Shown: positions 1 to 8,180, counted from the first letter of the stretch. The stretch: 64,000 nucleotides of DNA from an uncultured Kordia sp. (GCF_947489565.1 NZ_CANLEA010000007.1:124001-188000), one strand, 5' to 3'. Numbers and translations are program-made. The notes: generated by a model not told the origin, from the sequence alone.

Positions 1-1065
1 TCTTTTTTCCTCTTTAAAAATACGATCTAGAATATAATTCTTTGTTTTGACAGTATCTTTCATTTTTCCAAAGGAATAATACAAACTATCCGTAAATTTC
101 TTATTGCTAGTATCATATCCTTTCTCGGCAAGCGTTTCCAAATATGCTGGTGGATAAAAATTTAAACTAGCAATATCTTCCGGAATCAATGCGACGTTCA
201 ATGGTTTTGGATTCACCCAATCGATAGTTCCGTCAGGAGCAGTTTCGCCATCAAACAATTGCATACCTTCTTTATAATCTTGTGTCGGAATATCTGCGGT
301 AATTTCCTTTTCTGGATGAATTTGTAATTTTTCGCCATCTTTCAAAGCTTTCAAGAAAAACATACCGCCAGTTTCCAAAGGTTTTTCATTGTGAAGTGTT
401 CCCAAGCCAGCAAACATAATCGCTTCTGAGGTAACTGCTTCTTTGATTTCCAACGTAATATTTTCTGTAACTACATTCTGATCTGCATCCACAAAAGCAT
501 TCTCAGGAATTAAAAACACAATTCCGTGCTGTGTTTCTATAATCGTATCTTTTTTAGAGGAAATGGTGAAAATTTCGGAAGGAATCAGCTCCAAAGGATC
601 GTTTTTAAAATTTGCTGCAATAAGTGAAGTCTTTAACGGTGTCACTTTTGGAGTTTTCTTTTTTACAATCGTATCAGGAACTATTACAACTTCTCTTACG
701 ACGTCAACTTTTTTGTTTTGTTGTATGGTTTGTTCAACTTTCGTTGGAATGGTCTCAGCTTCTATTGAACTTTCTGCGGAAGCATTCACAAAATACCAAG
801 TCACAAGTGCGAGTATAATTGGAAGAAGAATCAGTCCAATCCCTTTTATAAGTTTCCAAAATTGATAGGTTTGCTGTGCGTTTTGAATACTTTGTTGTAC
901 TGAAATATGTTCCAAACCTTGTATCAGTTGTTCTTGTAACGTTACCTCATTTTTAAAATTGGGATCAGTTGCCATGCGTGCTTCAAATTGGTTGGTTTCT
1001 GCGTCAGAAAGTACATTTAGTAAGTACTTTTCTATCAATGCAATCGTTTCTAATTCTGCTCTCAT
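1..1065 (-). CDS. Anti-sigma-factor-like membrane protein, partial (N-terminal 355 residues)
   Basis: An open frame runs without a stop from the ATG at 1065 to the left edge. Its ATG overlaps the TGA of the upstream sigma-factor gene (ATGA), so the two are translationally coupled. Residues 1-75 are a helical cytoplasmic part rich in Glu/Gln, and about residues 80-100 form one membrane helix (GLILLPIILALVTWYF). A Thr/Lys/Val-rich linker follows, then a beta-rich periplasmic part containing GGMFFLKAL and EITADIPT, similar to the ZU5-like domains of flavobacterial surface proteins. The topology and the pairing with an ECF sigma factor suggest a membrane-held anti-sigma factor or a signal receptor. 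No zinc-binding HxxxCxxC motif is seen. The function is inferred from context, and the C-terminus lies outside the window. Confidence 0.75.
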   Translation of the reverse strand, partial: MRAELETIALIEKYLLNVLSDAETNQFEARMATDPNFKNEVTLQEQLIQGLEHISVQQSIQNAQQTYQFWKLIKGIGLILLPIILALVTWYFVNASAESSIEAETIPTKVEQTIQQNKKVDVVREVVIVPDTIVKKKTPKVTPLKTSLIAANFKNDPLELIPSEIFTISSKKDTIIETQHGIVFLIPENAFVDADQNVVTENITLEIKEAVTSEAIMFAGLGTLHNEKPLETGGMFFLKALKDGEKLQIHPEKEITADIPTQDYKEGMQLFDGETAPDGTIDWVNPKPLNVALIPEDIASLNFYPPAYLETLAEKGYDTSNKKFTDSLYYSFGKMKDTVKTKNYILDRIFKEEKR

Positions 1066-1610
1066 CTGTTTGCTTTTAAGGTTCGTAATTCATTTTTAGC
1101 ACGTTCCAAACACTTGTATTTTTGTGTTTTGGCAGATGATTCGGAAGTAAAACCTAATGCATGCGCAATTTCTCGCATCTTCTTTTTATCGATATAAAAT
1201 AACGAGAGCAGTTTTAGGCATTTTTCTCCAATAGATCGCAAAGCTTTTTCAGCCAATTGATATTTTTCTTCTTCTTGCAAATGAAAATCTGCAGGAATGG
1301 ATTCGTCTCTTACAAACGTTTCTTCAAAGGCGTTTATCTGTTTATTTTTTTGTTGTAATTGATCTTTCCACAAATACTTGCAAATACTGAAAATATAAGT
1401 TTCAATACGTGCAGTCAATTTAAAATCGGGAGTGTTCGCTTTCTTATAAAAAATAAGCAAAGCTTCTTGAAACACATCTTGAGCTTCCTCTTTGGTTCCT
1501 CCATATTTGCATATAAAGCGCGATACTTTTGGAAAGTATTTGTAAATCTTTACAAAGGCTTTTTCTTTCTGTGTAGAAGTTAGCATTTGTAATACGAATT
1601 TATCTTTCAT
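1062..1610 (-). CDS. ECF-type RNA polymerase sigma factor (sigma-70 family)
   Basis: 182 residues, the usual ECF size. Region 2 lies at about residues 20-95 (EEAQDVFQEALLIFYKK, and a YIFSICKYLW core-binding/-10 helix). Region 4 lies at about 115-175 and ends in a helix-turn-helix (KMREIAHALGFTSESSAKTQ). Region 4 should read the -35 element, and region 2 should melt the -10 element. The gene overlaps the downstream membrane protein by ATGA, the standard sigma/anti-sigma arrangement. The regulon cannot be told from this window. Confidence 0.9.
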   Translation of the reverse strand: MKDKFVLQMLTSTQKEKAFVKIYKYFPKVSRFICKYGGTKEEAQDVFQEALLIFYKKANTPDFKLTARIETYIFSICKYLWKDQLQQKNKQINAFEETFVRDESIPADFHLQEEEKYQLAEKALRSIGEKCLKLLSLFYIDKKKMREIAHALGFTSESSAKTQKYKCLERAKNELRTLKANR

Positions 1611-1798
1611 CTGAATCTGTTTATATACTTAATGGTATAACCACAAAAAGGTAACCAAACTTTTTCTGAAAATATTTTTTTTTGGAATATAAAATGGAGA
1701 TTTAATGAAATTCTACAATATATATCTATCAGAATACCTACTTTAGAAATGAAAACCCAATTAAAATTATAGATTCAATTTTCAAACAATCCACCACA

Positions 1799-2404
1799 AT
1801 GAAAAAATGTATACTAATAGTCACTTTGATAAGTATTTTTTCTTGTTCTAACAACTCGATGAAAAATGCTTCAAAAAGTATATCGAAAAGTAAAGATTCT
1901 TTAAAAATAACTTGGGTAGAAGTGGCAGATACCTTATCAAATTTTGAAGCTTTATTAGCAACAAATCATCTATACTATCTAGAACAAATGTCTGTTGAGT
2001 ATATTAGTTTTGGAGAAGATTTTTGGAAATCTATTGATACACTTTACAGTAACGAATGGACATACGCAACATTAAGATTAGGTGCTTGCCAACCAGTGAA
2101 AGATACATTAATAACAGAACTTTGCATTGAACAGCAAAAGCATGTTGTTAATAAAGGTTTGGAAAAAGTTGTGGAGTTTAATGGAGTTGGCTCAGGGTAT
2201 TCTGCAAATATTAAGTTTATATATGATGAAACAGGGAAGTTGCTTGAATACAAAGATTTGCACAATACATTTTATTTGCAATATGATATTAATAATACAT
2301 TGATAGAAATATTAAAAACGGCAACTATTCATGGCGTGAAAAGAGAGGTAGAACGAATTAAATTCAAAGAAAAATCTACGAGTAACACCGAAAAAATACA
2401 ATAA
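1799..2404 (+). CDS. Hypothetical lipoprotein
   Basis: 201 residues. The N-terminus is a short type II signal peptide ending in a lipobox (ISIFSCSNN), so the mature protein should be anchored by the cysteine near residue 16. The rest is mixed alpha/beta and polar, with two internal cysteines (GACQPVKDT and ELCIEQQ). No domain is recognised. It stands alone between the divergent sigma-factor gene and pyrR, and the 119 bp before pyrR contain a separate promoter. The protein is probably real, because the signal peptide, length and codon use are normal; its function is unknown. Confidence 0.7.
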   Translation: MKKCILIVTLISIFSCSNNSMKNASKSISKSKDSLKITWVEVADTLSNFEALLATNHLYYLEQMSVEYISFGEDFWKSIDTLYSNEWTYATLRLGACQPVKDTLITELCIEQQKHVVNKGLEKVVEFNGVGSGYSANIKFIYDETGKLLEYKDLHNTFYLQYDINNTLIEILKTATIHGVKREVERIKFKEKSTSNTEKIQ

Positions 2405-2487
2405 GTAGCATATTGAAAATTCGTTTGGAATGATATCTTATTCACGATAACCAAATTAGAAAATAGGTTTAATAAAAAATAAATCTG

Positions 2488-2495
2488 TACTTTTG
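2488..2495 (+). promoter_or_regulatory. -7 promoter box for pyrR-pyrB
   Basis: TACTTTTG matches the Bacteroidota -7 consensus TAnnTTTG exactly and sits 28 bp before the pyrR ATG. The matching -33 TTTG is poor (TTTA at about 20 bp upstream). The assignment is from consensus only. Confidence 0.45.
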
Positions 2496-2523
2496 TATTC
2501 CAAATACCATTTGGACAAACACT

Positions 2524-3075
2524 ATGAGTCAAAAAACCTTATTGAACTCAAAAGAGATCGGAATTATTCTGCATCGATTGGCATGTCAGCTCATCGAAAA
2601 TCACCTTGATTTTTCAAATACAGTTTTGGTTGGAATTCAACCTAGAGGAATTTACCTCGCGGAACGTTTAGCAAGTATTCTACGCGATGAATATGAGGTA
2701 AAAGATATTGAATTAGGCTATCTTGATATTACCTTTTTTAGAGATGATTTCCGCCGTAGCGAGAAAATTCTAGAAGCCAACAAAACGAATATCAACTTTG
2801 TGGTAGAAAATAAAAAAGTTGTTTTTATTGACGACGTACTATACACAGGAAGAAGTATTCGTGCAGCATTAACGGCTATTCAATCGTTTGGAAGACCAGA
2901 AGAAATTGAGTTATTGGTATTGATCGATAGACGTTTTAGCAGACATTTGCCAATTCAACCTAACTATCGCGGACGACAAGTAGATGCCATCAATGAAGAA
3001 AGAGTAAAAGTGAACTGGTCTGAAAATGAAGGAGAAGACATGGTATATCTTATTAATCAAGAAAAAGACAATTAG
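2524..3075 (+). CDS. pyrR: PyrR-type phosphoribosyltransferase (uracil PRTase / pyr regulator)
   Basis: 183 residues, the normal PyrR length. The PRPP-binding signature VVFIDDVLYTGRSI lies at about residues 98-111, preceded by the PRGIYLAERL loop. PyrR proteins convert uracil and PRPP to UMP; in Firmicutes they also bind pyr leader RNA. The gene lies 2 bp upstream of pyrB, as in other flavobacteria, so it belongs to pyrimidine synthesis. No pyr attenuator is evident in the short leader here, so the RNA-binding role is not supported by the sequence. Confidence 0.92.
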   Translation: MSQKTLLNSKEIGIILHRLACQLIENHLDFSNTVLVGIQPRGIYLAERLASILRDEYEVKDIELGYLDITFFRDDFRRSEKILEANKTNINFVVENKKVVFIDDVLYTGRSIRAALTAIQSFGRPEEIELLVLIDRRFSRHLPIQPNYRGRQVDAINEERVKVNWSENEGEDMVYLINQEKDN

Positions 3076-3077
3076 AA

Positions 3078-4007
3078 ATGAGTGAATTAAGTGTAAACCA
3101 CTTGCTAGGAATTAAATATCTTAAAGAAGAAGATATACAACTCATTTTTGAAACGGCCGATCAATTTAAAGAAGTGATCAACCGTCCTATAAAAAAAGTA
3201 CCTTCTTTACGAGACATTACGATTGCAAATTTATTTTTTGAGAATAGCACACGTACAAAACTTTCGTTTGAACTAGCGGAAAAACGCTTGTCTGCAGATG
3301 TCATTAATTTTTCAGCTTCTCAGTCTTCTGTGAAAAAAGGAGAAACGTTGATTGATACTGTAAACAACATCCTATCGATGAAGGTTGATATGGTAGTGAT
3401 GCGACATCCAAACCCTGGTGCAGGTGTATTTTTATCAAAAAATGTAAGCGCAAGTATTGTAAATGCTGGTGATGGGGCACATGAGCATCCAACACAAGCA
3501 TTGTTAGATTCGTATTCTATCCGCGAAAAACTAGGTGATGTAGCTGGAAAAAATGTCGTGATTGTAGGTGATATTTTGCATAGTAGAGTTGCGTTATCAA
3601 ATATTTTCGCACTCAAATTACAAGGCGCCAATGTAAAAGTATGCGGACCAAAAACCTTGTTGCCAACATACATTGAAAGCTTAGGTGTTGGTGTAGAAAC
3701 GAATTTGAGAAAAGCGTTAGAATGGTGCGATGTCGCTAATATGTTGCGTGTTCAAAACGAACGTATGGACATCAGTTACTTTCCATCAACACGTGAATAT
3801 GCACAACAATATGGAGTCACGAAAGCTTTGTTAGATTCGCTAAGTAAGGAAATTGTAATCATGCATCCAGGACCGATCAATCGTGGAGTGGAAATTACCA
3901 GTGATGTGGCAGACTCCAAACAATCCATCATCCTAAATCAGGTAGAAAATGGAGTTGCAGTCCGTATGGCAGTAATTTATCTATTAGCTGCAAAAATTAA
4001 AAAATAG
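3078..4007 (+). CDS. pyrB: Aspartate carbamoyltransferase catalytic subunit
   Basis: 309 residues. The enzyme condenses carbamoyl phosphate and aspartate to carbamoylaspartate, the first committed pyrimidine step. The carbamoyl-phosphate site FFENSTRTKLSFE lies at about residues 52-64, HPTQALLD at about 138-145, and the aspartate loop with HPGPINRGVEI near 260-270. The gene starts 2 bp after pyrR ends, so the two are cotranscribed. No pyrI is present next to it, which suggests a stand-alone catalytic trimer or a partner elsewhere. Confidence 0.96.
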   Translation: MSELSVNHLLGIKYLKEEDIQLIFETADQFKEVINRPIKKVPSLRDITIANLFFENSTRTKLSFELAEKRLSADVINFSASQSSVKKGETLIDTVNNILSMKVDMVVMRHPNPGAGVFLSKNVSASIVNAGDGAHEHPTQALLDSYSIREKLGDVAGKNVVIVGDILHSRVALSNIFALKLQGANVKVCGPKTLLPTYIESLGVGVETNLRKALEWCDVANMLRVQNERMDISYFPSTREYAQQYGVTKALLDSLSKEIVIMHPGPINRGVEITSDVADSKQSIILNQVENGVAVRMAVIYLLAAKIKK

Positions 4008-4142
4008 TATAATTCTTGGTTTTCTTATTATTTATATTAAAATAGAGGTAAACGTATTTTGAATTCGAAAGTATGCGGTAAATTTTGTAAATTGTTATAA
4101 AACATATCATAAAACAGCCAAAAACCTCTAAACTTTGAACTT

Positions 4143-4475
4143 ATGATTTTAGATAAACAAGAAAACATACTGATCATCACACAAGAATCTACAGATACTG
4201 TGGAACTTGTGCAAAAAATAGAAGCGCGCTACGACGAAGTTAAAAACGACAATATTATCGTCAATTTGTTTTCATTTGGAAACTTAACAAAAAGCAATTT
4301 GGTAGAATTTTTACAACTATCAAAAAAACACCGTGCAGCCAAACATTCGTTTGTCATTGTCACCAATAAAATAAGTACAGACGATTTGCCAGAAGCCATT
4401 ATGACAGTGCCAACACTGCAAGAAGCTTTTGACATCATTGAAATGGAAGAAATCGAACGCGATTTAGGATTTTAG
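4143..4475 (+). CDS. STAS-like small protein upstream of RNase Z
   Basis: 110 residues with no signal peptide or membrane helix. The pattern of alternating beta strands and helices (NIIVNLFSF, LVEFLQLSKKH, HSFVIVTNK, then the acidic helix TLQEAFDIIEMEEIERDLGF) fits a STAS / SpoIIAA-like fold, as in anti-anti-sigma proteins. This is a fold guess; the phosphorylatable serine of classical anti-anti-sigma factors is not obvious. It starts 135 bp after pyrB and ends 19 bp before rnz, so it is probably cotranscribed with rnz. Confidence 0.7.
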   Translation: MILDKQENILIITQESTDTVELVQKIEARYDEVKNDNIIVNLFSFGNLTKSNLVEFLQLSKKHRAAKHSFVIVTNKISTDDLPEAIMTVPTLQEAFDIIEMEEIERDLGF

Positions 4476-4494
4476 TGTATAGAACAACAACTGA

Positions 4495-5403
4495 ATGAAG
4501 TTAACAATACTAGGCTGTTATGCAGCAACACCAACAAAACATACAAATCCTACTGCACAAGTACTGGAAATTCGAAATCACATCTTTCTTATAGATTGTG
4601 GTGAAGGAACACAAGTGCAATTGCGTCGTAGCAAAGTAAAATTTTATAGAATAAAGCATATATTCATTTCACATTTACATGGAGATCATTTCTATGGATT
4701 GATAGGATTAATTTCTACATTTATGTTATTGGGTAGAAATACAGACTTGCATATATACGGTCCAAAAGGACTCAAAGAGCTGACGTTATTACAGCTTAAA
4801 CTGTCGAAATCGTGGACAAATTATAAACTGTGTTTTCACGAGTTAGAAAGCGATGAATCGGAGGTTTTATTTGAAGATGATAAAGTCACGGTTTCCACCA
4901 TTCCGTTAGAACATCGTGTATATGCCAATGGTTTTCTATTCAAAGAAAAAGAAAAAGAACGCAAGCTCAATATCAATGCGGTGTTGAATCATGAAATAGA
5001 AAAATGCTACTATCAAAACATAAAAAACGGCAAGGACATTACGTTAGATTCAGGAGAAGTGATTCCTAATGAAAAACTAACTTTTGATCCTCCAAAATCC
5101 AAAGGCTACGCTTTTTGTAGCGACACCATATATTTCCCACCAATAATTGATCAAATCAAAGAAGTAGATGTATTATATCACGAAGCTACTTTTTTAGATA
5201 AGCACGATCATTTAGCAGCTAAAACGAAGCATACAACCGCAAAACAGGCAGCAATGATTGCCAAAGATGCGAATGTTGGTCAGCTAATATTAGGACATTT
5301 TTCAACGCGTTACGATGGCTTTGATGCATTCAAAGAAGAAGCCGAAACGGTATTTGAAAATGTAGTATTAGCAGACGATGGAAAAGTTTTTGAGTTTAAT
5401 TAA
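4495..5403 (+). CDS. rnz: Ribonuclease Z (tRNA 3' endonuclease)
   Basis: 302 residues, the short bacterial form. It is a metallo-beta-lactamase fold enzyme that removes the 3' trailer of tRNA precursors. The zinc motif SHLHGDHFYGL lies at about residues 61-71 (HxHxDH). FCSDT near 205, YHEATF near 230 and LGHFSTRY near 265 supply the other metal ligands. The three tRNAs at 58.7-59.1 kb have no encoded CCA, which is consistent with a need for this enzyme. Confidence 0.95.
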   Translation: MKLTILGCYAATPTKHTNPTAQVLEIRNHIFLIDCGEGTQVQLRRSKVKFYRIKHIFISHLHGDHFYGLIGLISTFMLLGRNTDLHIYGPKGLKELTLLQLKLSKSWTNYKLCFHELESDESEVLFEDDKVTVSTIPLEHRVYANGFLFKEKEKERKLNINAVLNHEIEKCYYQNIKNGKDITLDSGEVIPNEKLTFDPPKSKGYAFCSDTIYFPPIIDQIKEVDVLYHEATFLDKHDHLAAKTKHTTAKQAAMIAKDANVGQLILGHFSTRYDGFDAFKEEAETVFENVVLADDGKVFEFN

Positions 5404-5408
5404 TTAAC

Positions 5409-7145
5409 ATGTTTATGACATTAAGTATCATAAAGTATAGAATTCTAAGAATTACTATCGCAATCGCTATGCTCTTCTGTTTGTGGAATTGTAACAAAGA
5501 AAAAACTTCGCTAAAAATAGCAAATGAAGATAAAAAACAATTGTCTGTCATCGGAAATATGATCAATGAAGATATTGAAAGAGCAGATCTATTGATTGAA
5601 GAATTACTTCAAAAAGCAGAAACAAACAATGATCTATTGCTCAAAGCAAATGTGTATTTAAAACGCGGTGTATTACTCACAAAAAAAGGAGAATTTATCA
5701 ATGCGCGCGATACTTTAATTAGTGGAGTAAATATGATTAAAGACATTAAAGATTTGCCTTTAAAAAATTTGTTCTTATTGCGTATTGGAAATGTATATGC
5801 GCTTGATGACGAAAGTGACATTGCAATGAACTATTATACGAAAGTGTATGAAGATGCATCTACTAAAAACAATAAAAAGGAAATTTTTTTAGCACATGCG
5901 AACATGGCAAAAATCATGCGGAATGCAAAACGTTTTGATGAAGCACTCGCAATTTACAAACAGTCCTACAAACAAAGAAAATTACTAAACATTCAACCCA
6001 AAAATGTTGCTCGAGTTTTGATGGGAATTGGTGGAACTTTTCTAAAAATGCAAGAGCCAGATTCCGCATTATATTACAGTAGAAAGGGATTTAAACTTAG
6101 TGAATCTATCAATGATAAATCGGGAAAAAGCTTTTTTCAACATGACTTTGGAGTGGCTTACTATTTAAAGAAAGACTATTCGAGAGCATTGCAGCATTTA
6201 GATACCGCAAAGACATACATTACCTATTTAAAAAATGACGAACGTTTGTCGGAAACGCTATTCAATATTGGAAGATGTTACTACAAACTACAAGAGTATG
6301 ACACTGCTATTGATCAATTTAATCAAGTAAATACCATCATCAAACAGGCAGAAAAATTAAACAGCAAAGGTTTTGATCCTATCTACTTGGAAGACATGTA
6401 TGATTTATTGTCAAAATGTTATTTGGCAAAACAAGATGTAGTAAAGTCAACGATGTATGAGACAAAACGAGATCAAATAAGCAGAGTTAAAAACAAAGAA
6501 AATAATGAAATAGCGAGAGCGATGCACGAAAGTGATTTCAATATTAATAATGAATTTATTCAAACGGTATTGGCTGCCAATAAACAAACGTTGTCAAGAT
6601 ATCAAGGTATCTTAATTATTATTGGAATTATATGTTTGGCTTCGATCTACTTTTTATTCCATTATAAAAATGAAGCAAAAAAGAACAAGGAAATTTTTGA
6701 AAAACTAGTACAATCACAAGAAAAGAAAGAAAAAGAAAATCAAGAGCGATCCAAACCTAAAGAAATTGTCATTACGGACTCAAAAGTAGAAGCCGTTTTA
6801 AAACGTTTAGAAAAGCTAGAGGAACAAAATTATTTTTTAGAATCGTCTTGTTCTTTAGCGAATATGGCAAAAAAAACAAAAACAAATACAACCTATCTCA
6901 CACAAATACTCAAACAATACAAGGAAAAAACATTCTATCAATATCTGAATGAATTACGAATCAATTATACGATTGATCGCTTAAATACAGATCATCAATT
7001 TCGTAAATACGCTATCAAGCACATTGCATTAGAAGTTGGCTATAAAAGTCCAGAATCATTCACAAAGCACTTTAAAAAGGCTGCAGGAATAAATCCTTCA
7101 TACTATATCAAAGAATTAGAAAAACGATTAGAAAACAAGGTGTAA
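5409..7145 (+). CDS. TPR membrane regulator with C-terminal AraC-type HTH
   Basis: 578 residues. An N-terminal hydrophobic segment (ITIAIAMLFCLWNCNK) resembles a signal or lipobox. TPR-like helical repeats follow from about 35 to 370. A membrane helix (GILIIIGIICLASIYFLFHY) lies near 398-417, then a Lys/Glu coiled coil, then an AraC-type DNA-binding domain at about 455-570 (LANMAKKTKTNTTYLTQIL and HIALEVGYKSPESFTKHFKK are the two HTH units). Flavobacterial proteins of this layout sense in the periplasm and bind DNA in the cytoplasm. It starts 5 bp after rnz. It lies directly upstream of four small peptide genes that share one operator, which makes it their candidate activator; that link is inference. 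Confidence 0.88.
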   Translation: MFMTLSIIKYRILRITIAIAMLFCLWNCNKEKTSLKIANEDKKQLSVIGNMINEDIERADLLIEELLQKAETNNDLLLKANVYLKRGVLLTKKGEFINARDTLISGVNMIKDIKDLPLKNLFLLRIGNVYALDDESDIAMNYYTKVYEDASTKNNKKEIFLAHANMAKIMRNAKRFDEALAIYKQSYKQRKLLNIQPKNVARVLMGIGGTFLKMQEPDSALYYSRKGFKLSESINDKSGKSFFQHDFGVAYYLKKDYSRALQHLDTAKTYITYLKNDERLSETLFNIGRCYYKLQEYDTAIDQFNQVNTIIKQAEKLNSKGFDPIYLEDMYDLLSKCYLAKQDVVKSTMYETKRDQISRVKNKENNEIARAMHESDFNINNEFIQTVLAANKQTLSRYQGILIIIGIICLASIYFLFHYKNEAKKNKEIFEKLVQSQEKKEKENQERSKPKEIVITDSKVEAVLKRLEKLEEQNYFLESSCSLANMAKKTKTNTTYLTQILKQYKEKTFYQYLNELRINYTIDRLNTDHQFRKYAIKHIALEVGYKSPESFTKHFKKAAGINPSYYIKELEKRLENKV

Positions 7146-7172
7146 CCTTATGTTTTAAAGCAATCTTCATTG

Positions 7173-7194
7173 CCTTAAATTAGACAATTTAAGG
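7173..7194. promoter_or_regulatory. 22-bp inverted-repeat operator, copy 1
   Basis: CCTTAAATT-N4-AATTTAAGG is a perfect inverted repeat with 9-bp arms. It ends exactly 32 bp before the -7 box at 7227-7234. The same element occurs at the same spacing in front of the next three peptide genes. Confidence 0.75.
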
Positions 7195-7226
7195 TTTGAG
7201 AAAATTAATAAACAAATCTTATTCAA

Positions 7227-7234
7227 TAGCTTTA
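7227..7234 (+). promoter_or_regulatory. -7 box of peptide gene 1
   Basis: TAGCTTTA resembles the TAnnTTTG consensus. No -33 TTTG lies at the normal 19-20 bp spacing, which fits a promoter that depends on an activator bound at 7173-7194. The predicted leader is about 41 nt. Confidence 0.5.
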
Positions 7235-7280
7235 AACACACAAAAAAACCATTACTAACCTCATTTAAAATATTAGAATA

Positions 7281-7439
7281 ATGAAAAATCGACAGCCTAA
7301 ACGACTCCAATTCTCAAAAAAGTTAATCTCAAAAATCAACACACAACTTTCTGTAAAACTAAAAGGAGGAACGGATCCTATTTCAGATGGGATATTCTCT
7401 GCACACGGTTCACATTGTGGAAATCAAATGTGTCATTAA
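7281..7439 (+). CDS. GG-leader RiPP-like precursor peptide 1 (class I lanthipeptide type)
   Basis: A 52-residue peptide. The leader has the Bacteroidota pattern of basic residues then LQFSKKLISKI, and ends in KGG at residues 28-30, the expected peptidase cut. The core of 22 residues contains three Ser, one Thr and two Cys and ends in HCGNQMCH. The same CGNxxCH ending occurs in the next gene. The start is the ATG at 7281; no other start fits the leader pattern. No modifying enzyme or exporter lies nearby, so maturation must be encoded elsewhere if it occurs. The gene is absent from longer-ORF lists because of its size. Confidence 0.8.
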   Translation: MKNRQPKRLQFSKKLISKINTQLSVKLKGGTDPISDGIFSAHGSHCGNQMCH

Positions 7440-7444
7440 TACCG

Positions 7445-7466
7445 CCTTAAATCATCTAATTTACGG
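7445..7466. promoter_or_regulatory. 22-bp inverted-repeat operator, copy 2
   Basis: CCTTAAAT-N6-ATTTACGG, one mismatch from a perfect repeat. It is the reverse orientation of copy 3 (the spacer CATCTA here is TAGATG there). It ends 32 bp before the -7 box at 7499-7506. Confidence 0.7.
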
Positions 7467-7498
7467 AATCTTGCTTTTTAAAGTAATGATATCTTCAA

Positions 7499-7506
7499 TA
7501 GATTGC
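7499..7506 (+). promoter_or_regulatory. -7 box of peptide gene 2
   Basis: TAGATTGC, a partial match to TAnnTTTG, set 32 bp after the inverted repeat as in the three sister promoters. The predicted leader is about 76 nt and includes the conserved element at 7529-7571. Confidence 0.4.
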
Positions 7507-7528
7507 ACTTATCAATTTAACCTATAAG

Positions 7529-7571
7529 GATTGATAAGGTAAAGCCGAAAACCTTTTTAAAATGTAGGCAC
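7529..7571 (+). promoter_or_regulatory. Conserved leader element, copy 1 (possible H-type pseudoknot)
   Basis: The stretch shares GATTGA, AAGGTA, GCCGAAAACCT, a run of A and GTAGGCA with 8285-8325, and both copies end 17 nt before the ATG. AAGGT (7536-7540) can pair with ACCTT (7551-7555), and GCC in the loop can pair with GGC at 7567-7569, giving a small pseudoknot. It could equally be a protein-binding DNA site. Confidence 0.45.
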
Positions 7572-7587
7572 GTTTAAAATTATAACC

Positions 7588-7740
7588 ATGAAAAAATCAA
7601 GAACTTTAAAATTAGGATTGAACAAGAAGAAAGTATCAACATTAGATGCAACAGAAGTAAAAGGTGGACACTATTCATGTACGCCAACATGTACGCAAAC
7701 AGCATTGTATTCTCGTTGCGGAAACATGCAGTGTCACTAA
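7588..7740 (+). CDS. GG-leader RiPP-like precursor peptide 2 (class I lanthipeptide type)
   Basis: A 50-residue peptide. The leader LKLGLNKKKVSTLDA matches the LxLxKxxxSxL pattern of Bacteroidota class I lanthipeptide precursors and ends in KGG at residues 25-27. The 23-residue core HYSCTPTCTQT... holds four Cys, four Thr and two Ser, good material for thioether rings, and ends in RCGNMQCH. That ending nearly repeats the end of peptide 1. A strong terminator follows at 7761. The start is the ATG at 7588, set 17 nt after the conserved leader element. Confidence 0.82.
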   Translation: MKKSRTLKLGLNKKKVSTLDATEVKGGHYSCTPTCTQTALYSRCGNMQCH

Positions 7741-7760
7741 AAAACAAAGCAATATGTTTA

Positions 7761-7787
7761 AAAGGAGCGTTTATCGCTCCTTTTTTT
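7761..7787 (+). terminator. Rho-independent terminator after peptide gene 2
   Basis: AAAGGAGCG / CGCTCCTTT stem of 9 bp with a 5-nt loop, followed by a T run. Confidence 0.9.
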
Positions 7788-7870
7788 ATAGAATTAAATT
7801 ACATAAACTAAAATCTGTGCATTTAGGTTTAAAGTGTTGATATATAGTGATTTTTGGGCGTTTCCGGCAT

Positions 7871-7892
7871 GCTTAAATTAGATGATTTAAGC
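7871..7892. promoter_or_regulatory. 22-bp inverted-repeat operator, copy 3
   Basis: GCTTAAAT-N6-ATTTAAGC, perfect 8-bp arms. It ends 32 bp before the -7 box at 7925-7932. Confidence 0.75.
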
Positions 7893-7924
7893 TTCTTTTG
7901 ACTCAACTATCAGTTCATATTTAA

Positions 7925-7932
7925 TAGCTTTA
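7925..7932 (+). promoter_or_regulatory. -7 box of peptide gene 3
   Basis: TAGCTTTA, identical to the box before peptide gene 1. It lies in the shared block AATAGCTTTA, 32 bp after the inverted repeat. The predicted leader is about 19 nt. Confidence 0.5.
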
Positions 7933-7956
7933 GTACTTAATTAAAATTTGATTATT

Positions 7957-8166
7957 ATGAAGAAAACAACAACAAGAAAATTACAATTGTCCAAAATGGC
8001 AATCGCGCGAATTGATAAGCTTACACAGCAAACAATAGAAGGTGGGCAAGTGCATACGGACACGATTTCAGAATGTGATTCGCATAACGAACCAATTATT
8101 TATCCGCCAATATATGAAATGTCGCAAGTACCAGATGAAAATGGTATTTGTTATGCTATACAATAA
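7957..8166 (+). CDS. GG-leader RiPP-like precursor peptide 3
   Basis: 69 residues from the ATG at 7957; an upstream in-frame TTG at 7948 is less likely because the leader pattern begins with MKK. The leader RKLQLSKMAIARIDKL fits the Bacteroidota pattern and ends in EGG at residues 29-31. The core is acidic and long, with two Cys, Pro-rich (IIYPPIYEM) and unlike the cores of peptides 1, 2 and 4. A terminator follows at 8181. It may be a linear or differently modified peptide; the product is unknown. Confidence 0.75.
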   Translation: MKKTTTRKLQLSKMAIARIDKLTQQTIEGGQVHTDTISECDSHNEPIIYPPIYEMSQVPDENGICYAIQ

Positions 8167-8180
8167 AGAATAGCGAAAAG

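Noticed and set aside
563-865. 100-residue plus-strand frame
   Set aside because: It is the antisense of the anti-sigma-like gene, whose frame is open over the whole 1-1065 stretch.
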